This document shows, piece by piece, positions 60,964 to 64,000 of a DNA stretch of 64,000 bases (position 1 is the stretch's first letter; every line of letters starts with the position of its first letter). This stretch comes from Streptomyces bambusae (GTDB lineage Bacteria; Actinomycetota; Actinomycetes; Streptomycetales; Streptomycetaceae). The stretch is from positions 1 through 64,000 of the forward strand of contig NZ_JAJAUZ010000001.1 in NCBI RefSeq assembly GCF_020532645.1, read 5' to 3'. Position numbers and translations under genes: made by a program. The notes beneath the pieces were generated by a model. It did no database searches, had not been told where the DNA came from, and was given only the letters and a program-made list of their open reading frames with translations.

Positions 60964-62488
60964 CGAGGCCCATGAGTTCCTCGACCTGGTCGTGCCGGAT
61001 CCGGTCCCCGGGGATCCCGATCCGCTTCAGCGCGTCCACTCCGCTGCGGATCAGCCCGGGCGGACCCGAGATGTAGGCGTCGTACGAGTTCCACGGCCCG
61101 TGCTCGCCGACGGCCTGGGGCAGCTGCCCGGTCAGACCCTCCGACACCACCGGCCGCACCGACAGCCACGAGTGCGACTTCTGCAGGCCGAGCAGGGTGT
61201 CGATGTCGTACAGGTCGACGTCCGTGCGGGCCCCGTAGAACACCTCCACCGGCCGCCGCTCGCCGTGCTCGGCGACGTCCTCGATGAGGGCCTTGATCGG
61301 GGCGATGCCCGTGCCGCCGCCGAGGCACAGCATGCCGTTCTCCGTGCTGTGGTCCACGACCATCGACCCGGCCGGCGGGCCCAGCCGCAGCACGTCACCG
61401 GGCCGGGCGTGACGGACCAGGGCGTTCGACACCCAGCCGGCCGGGACGGCCTTCACGTGGAACGACAGCAGTCCGTCGGAGCGGGGCGCGGAGGCGAACG
61501 AGTAGTGCCGCCACACCCGCGGCCACCACGGGGTCTCCAGGCTCGTGTACTGCCCGGCCAGGAAGGGGTACGGCTGGTCGGGCCGGACCGTGATCACCGC
61601 GATGTCCGAGGTCCGCAGGTCGTGTGAGACCACCTCGGCCTGCCACCAGGCCGGCGCCTGGCCCTCCTGCTCGGCGGCGGCGTCGATCATGACCTGCGAG
61701 ACGACGGTGTAGGCCCGCACCCAGGCCGCCTCCGCCTCGGGGCCCCACGTCTCCACCGCATACCGGGACAGCGCCCCGATCAAGGCCTCGCCGACCGCCG
61801 GATAGTGCTCGGGACGGGTCCCGTACTTCCGGTGCCCGCTGCCCAGTCGGCGCAGGTACGGGACGAGGACCTGCGGTTCGTCGATGTGTTCGCCGGCCGT
61901 CAGCAGCGCCTTCAGCAGCCGGTCCCGCTGGACGTCCATGGCCGCGGGGAACATCTCCCGCAGATCGGGGTGGCCGGTGAACAGCAGCGCGTAGAAGTAG
62001 GAGGTGACCTTGTCGGCGATCGGCGCGATCTCGGTGAGGGTCCGCCGGACCAGCAGGGCGTCAGGGGAGGGCTCGGACACGCTCGCCGGAGGGAAGGCCG
62101 CGGGGCAGACCGGACGCTCGGCGGCATCGGCGGCGGGCGCGGCCGGGGTGACAGGGGCGGCCGAGGTGGTGGGGGCAATGGCCCCGGGCGCCCCTGGAGC
62201 CGCGGGAGCCGCGGCCGGCTCCGGCGTTGCGGCTGCTTCCGGGGCGGGGGCGACCTGCGGTGCCGGGGCCGCCGCCGGGACCGGGGTGGCCACCGGCACG
62301 ATGAACGGTTTCGGCGGAGTGGCCGGCATCGGCGGGATGGTCGGCCGGATCGGCAGGGCGGTGACCGGTGCCGTGGTCTGGTGCGCGGTGCCTGTGGTCT
62401 TGCTCGCGGGTGTGGACCTGCCCGCTGCGGGACCCACCGGACGTATCTGGGCCAGGCGTCTGGCCGGTTTGGTGGGCGGAGCGTCCAT
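60956..62488 (-). CDS. Flavohaemoprotein with long disordered N-terminal extension
   Basis: A protein of 510 residues. The first 125 residues are Pro/Ala-rich without a signal peptide. A globin domain (about 135-270) has the B10 Tyr in SYFYALLF and the F8 proximal His in GSGHRKYG. The C-terminal reductase (about 275-510) has FAD binding WRHYSFAS and the NAD(P)H GGGTGIAPIKAL. Flavohaemoproteins oxidise NO to nitrate. ATG 62488 (MDAPPTKPARR) has GAGG upstream; ATG 62509 is an alternative. Usual relatives have about 400 residues, so the extension is an added feature. No NsrR-type operator was recognised. Confidence 0.9.
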   Translation of the reverse strand: MDAPPTKPARRLAQIRPVGPAAGRSTPASKTTGTAHQTTAPVTALPIRPTIPPMPATPPKPFIVPVATPVPAAAPAPQVAPAPEAAATPEPAAAPAAPGAPGAIAPTTSAAPVTPAAPAADAAERPVCPAAFPPASVSEPSPDALLVRRTLTEIAPIADKVTSYFYALLFTGHPDLREMFPAAMDVQRDRLLKALLTAGEHIDEPQVLVPYLRRLGSGHRKYGTRPEHYPAVGEALIGALSRYAVETWGPEAEAAWVRAYTVVSQVMIDAAAEQEGQAPAWWQAEVVSHDLRTSDIAVITVRPDQPYPFLAGQYTSLETPWWPRVWRHYSFASAPRSDGLLSFHVKAVPAGWVSNALVRHARPGDVLRLGPPAGSMVVDHSTENGMLCLGGGTGIAPIKALIEDVAEHGERRPVEVFYGARTDVDLYDIDTLLGLQKSHSWLSVRPVVSEGLTGQLPQAVGEHGPWNSYDAYISGPPGLIRSGVDALKRIGIPGDRIRHDQVEELMGLAS

Positions 62489-62647
62489 GCGGTGCCTCGC
62501 TTCGAGCATCTCGGTGGTCGGCTCCCGCCACGGCCTCGAATCCGTGGTTCCGGGTTTTCGCAGCATGGCACTCGGTGGCGAGAGAACGGGCGAATAGCGG
62601 GAATTCAGCGTTTCCCGACCGAGATTCCCTTAGGATCGCCCGCCGTC

Positions 62648-63289
62648 TTACCGGCCGGTTCGACTTGTGCGCGCCAGCGCGAAGGCCTCCCGCAGGTCGC
62701 GGCCCTCGTACACGTGCGTCGCGGTCGCCGCCAGGTGGGGACGGGCGTTGACGGCGACGGATACGGGGACCTTCTCGAAGAGCACGGCGTCGGTCATGGA
62801 GTCCCCGTACGCCACGCAGTCCCGCAGGTCGACGCCGAACCGGGTGCACAGCCGGGCGGCGACCTCGGCCTTCCCTTCCGGGGTGAGGATGCCCGAGACG
62901 TCGACGGGCTGAGAGAAGGGCACTGACGGGAAGACCGACCCATGTGCCGCATGGGCGCCCCAGCCCAGGAGGCGCTCCACGAAGAAGGAGGGCGACAGCG
63001 AGATCACCGCGCAGTACTCCCCGCGGTCCCGGATCTCCTGCCAGACCTCCCGGATCCCGGTCAGCCACGGGGCACCGTCGAAGGCGGCCCGGACGTGCTC
63101 CTCGGTCAGCCCGCTCCACATCTCCCGCAGCCGGACGGCGAACTCGGGCGGCCCGATCCGGCTCGCGCTGAACTCCTGCTCCAACTCGGCGATCTCCGAC
63201 TCCAGACCCAGCTGCCGGGAGATCTCCACCGGCGCAGCGGTGCCGTACATGAGGGTGCCATCGAGATCGAAGAGGTGGAGTGCCGTCAT
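62648..63289 (-). CDS. HAD-IB hydrolase (SerB-like)
   Basis: A protein of 213 residues of the SerB-like HAD-IB branch. Motif I is LFDLDGTLMYG, motif II is AVISLSPSFF, and motif IV is VAYGDSMTDAVLF, with Lys in EGKAEVAARL as motif III. It should dephosphorylate a small metabolite. ATG 63289 (MTALHLFDLDGT) is preferred: TAGCCT lies nine bases before it, suggesting a leaderless mRNA. An in-frame ATG at 63325 would add 12 residues encoded by a parS site (MFHVKHALASSD); it lacks a ribosome binding site. Confidence 0.9.
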   Translation of the reverse strand: MTALHLFDLDGTLMYGTAAPVEISRQLGLESEIAELEQEFSASRIGPPEFAVRLREMWSGLTEEHVRAAFDGAPWLTGIREVWQEIRDRGEYCAVISLSPSFFVERLLGWGAHAAHGSVFPSVPFSQPVDVSGILTPEGKAEVAARLCTRFGVDLRDCVAYGDSMTDAVLFEKVPVSVAVNARPHLAATATHVYEGRDLREAFALARTSRTGR

Positions 63290-63297
63290 GTCAGACG

Positions 63298-63303
63298 AGG
63301 CTA
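63298..63303 (-). promoter_or_regulatory. -10 hexamer TAGCCT of the HAD-IB gene
   Basis: TAGCCT (minus strand) is eight bases before the ATG at 63289. The -35 region would fall on the parS site at 63310-63323. Confidence 0.5.
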
Positions 63304-63309
63304 GTGCGT

Positions 63310-63323
63310 GTTTCACGTGAAAC
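63310..63323. promoter_or_regulatory. parS site 8, over the HAD-IB promoter
   Basis: Exact GTTTCACGTGAAAC, placed where the -35 element of the leftward HAD-IB gene is expected. Confidence 0.95.
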
Positions 63324-63417
63324 ATCACCCCACCGAAACCCCGGTCCCGGAGAAACGCCGGGACGGGGAATCCCCGCCCTCGTGAAACACCGAGCCGCGT
63401 GCAGGCGGCCGCCCGGT

Positions 63418-63431
63418 GTTTCACGTGAAAC
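63418..63431. promoter_or_regulatory. parS site 9
   Basis: Exact GTTTCACGTGAAAC in the divergent HAD-IB/GNAT spacer. Confidence 0.95.
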
Positions 63432-63439
63432 ATCAGGTT

Positions 63440-63453
63440 GTTTCACGTGAAAC
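63440..63453. promoter_or_regulatory. parS site 10
   Basis: Exact GTTTCACGTGAAAC, 22 bp from site 9, repeating the close pair spacing seen at 8.7 kb. A half-site GTGAAAC also lies at 63382-63388. Confidence 0.95.
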
Positions 63454-63514
63454 ACGAGGCCGGGATACCGAAATCAGGTGGACGCTCCCCCGCCGTTCAT
63501 CCAGTCTGAACCCC

Positions 63515-64000
63515 GTGCCCACACCTCACCTCGCCACCCTGACCATCCGCCCGCTGACCGTGCAGGACGTCTCCTTGTGCGCCGATCTCTCCGAGGATCG
63601 CGGGTGGCCGCGCGAAGACCACAAGTGGGGACTCCTCCTCAGCGCGGGAGCCGGATACGGCATCGACGCTCCCGACGGAGATGGCCTGGCAGCCTCCTGT
63701 GTGGTCACCTCCTACGGGCACAGCGCCGACGGCCCTGCCCTCACCGCCATCGGCATGGTGCTGGTCGCCGCCCGCTACGCCCGCCAGGGCCTGGGCCGCC
63801 GCCTCATGACCCAGATCTGTGAGCAACTGGCCCCGGCCCCCATCACCCTGCACGCGACGCCCAACGGGCAGCCGCTCTACGAGCAGCTCGGCTTCGAGGC
63901 CACCGGCCGGGCCGAAATGCTGGTCGGACGGTTCACCCCGCACCCCGCCGACAGTGCTGCTTCCTCCGCGGTCTCCGTACGGCCCGCCATCGCCGCCGAC
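63515..64000 (+). CDS. GNAT family acetyltransferase, probably with two GNAT domains (truncated by window end)
   Basis: The frame begins at GTG 63515 (VPTPHLATLTIRPLTVQDV) and continues without a stop to the right edge, 162 codons. The first GNAT domain has the acetyl-CoA loop ARQGLGRRLM and the C-terminal YEQLGFEATGR element. A short Ala/Ser linker is followed by VSVRPAIAAD, which looks like the start of a second GNAT domain. The substrate is unknown. No ribosome binding site precedes the GTG, so translation may be leaderless. The divergent spacer holds three parS sites. Confidence 0.85.
   Translation, partial: MPTPHLATLTIRPLTVQDVSLCADLSEDRGWPREDHKWGLLLSAGAGYGIDAPDGDGLAASCVVTSYGHSADGPALTAIGMVLVAARYARQGLGRRLMTQICEQLAPAPITLHATPNGQPLYEQLGFEATGRAEMLVGRFTPHPADSAASSAVSVRPAIAAD

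Overview
The window looks like a stretch of a Streptomyces chromosome close to its replication origin. The evidence is the very high GC with strong third-position bias, the Streptomyces-only sporulation pair ssgR-ssgA, the Rex-controlled cyd operon, and ten perfect copies of the ParB-binding site GTTTCACGTGAAAC, which in Streptomyces cluster around oriC. Several perfect DnaA boxes point the same way. The order pheA-serS, cydABDC, thiC, ssgA-ssgR matches, as I recall it, the S. coelicolor core region that holds cydAB (SCO3945/3946) and ssgR/ssgA (SCO3925/3926). I saw no tRNA, rRNA, insertion sequence, prophage or CRISPR array.

Layout. 1-9.3 kb: the N-terminus of a Pro/Ala-rich protein, glycerophosphodiester phosphodiesterase, two RsbW-like ATP-binding proteins, a SEC-C protein, a secreted protein, a prim-pol protein, a GAF-SpoIIE phosphatase and an M24 peptidase. 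9.4-15.7 kb: a copper/metal envelope cluster (membrane protein, YcnI, Sco1, PCuAC, CopC-CopD fusion, Tat-exported Dyp peroxidase). 15.7-20.2 kb: pheA, a 580-bp spacer rich in DnaA boxes, serS with an overlapping HAD phosphatase gene, and a rhomboid-like protein. 20.3-23.9 kb: a four-gene operon with two ABC ATPases and two permeases. 24-29.4 kb: an M24 peptidase, a hydrolase-SDR fusion, a MerR regulator, an aquaporin and KptA.

29.6-34.6 kb is the most accessory-looking part. It holds three secreted proteins followed by an FHA-like protein and a transmembrane Ser/Thr kinase whose ectodomain resembles the SH3-like tail of the first secreted protein. From 34.7 kb: an LLM oxidoreductase, a HAD phosphatase, an orphan GAF histidine kinase, then cydA-cydB-cydDC under a perfect Rex operator. 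From 44.7 kb: a cyclophilin-like protein, an aminotransferase, a LacI regulator, a phosphoesterase, a membrane protein and a TerD-VWA protein. 51.6-56.5 kb: thiC under a TPP riboswitch, a His-rich YibE/F protein, ssgA and ssgR. 56.8-64 kb: small membrane and cupin proteins, a cystathionine lyase-type enzyme, a LysR regulator, a Nudix hydrolase, a flavohaemoprotein with a long N-terminal tail, a SerB-like HAD protein and a truncated tandem GNAT.

How they work together: the copper cluster and cydABDC both serve respiratory oxidase assembly and redox balance. pheA, serS, thiC and the aminotransferase are core metabolism. ssgR-ssgA, the SpoIIE phosphatase and the RsbW-like proteins belong to developmental or stress signalling. 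The parS sites lie mostly between genes, but three sit inside or across the ends of genes, so segregation signals are threaded through this block. Several genes have an extended -10 hexamer six bases before the start codon and are probably translated from leaderless mRNAs.
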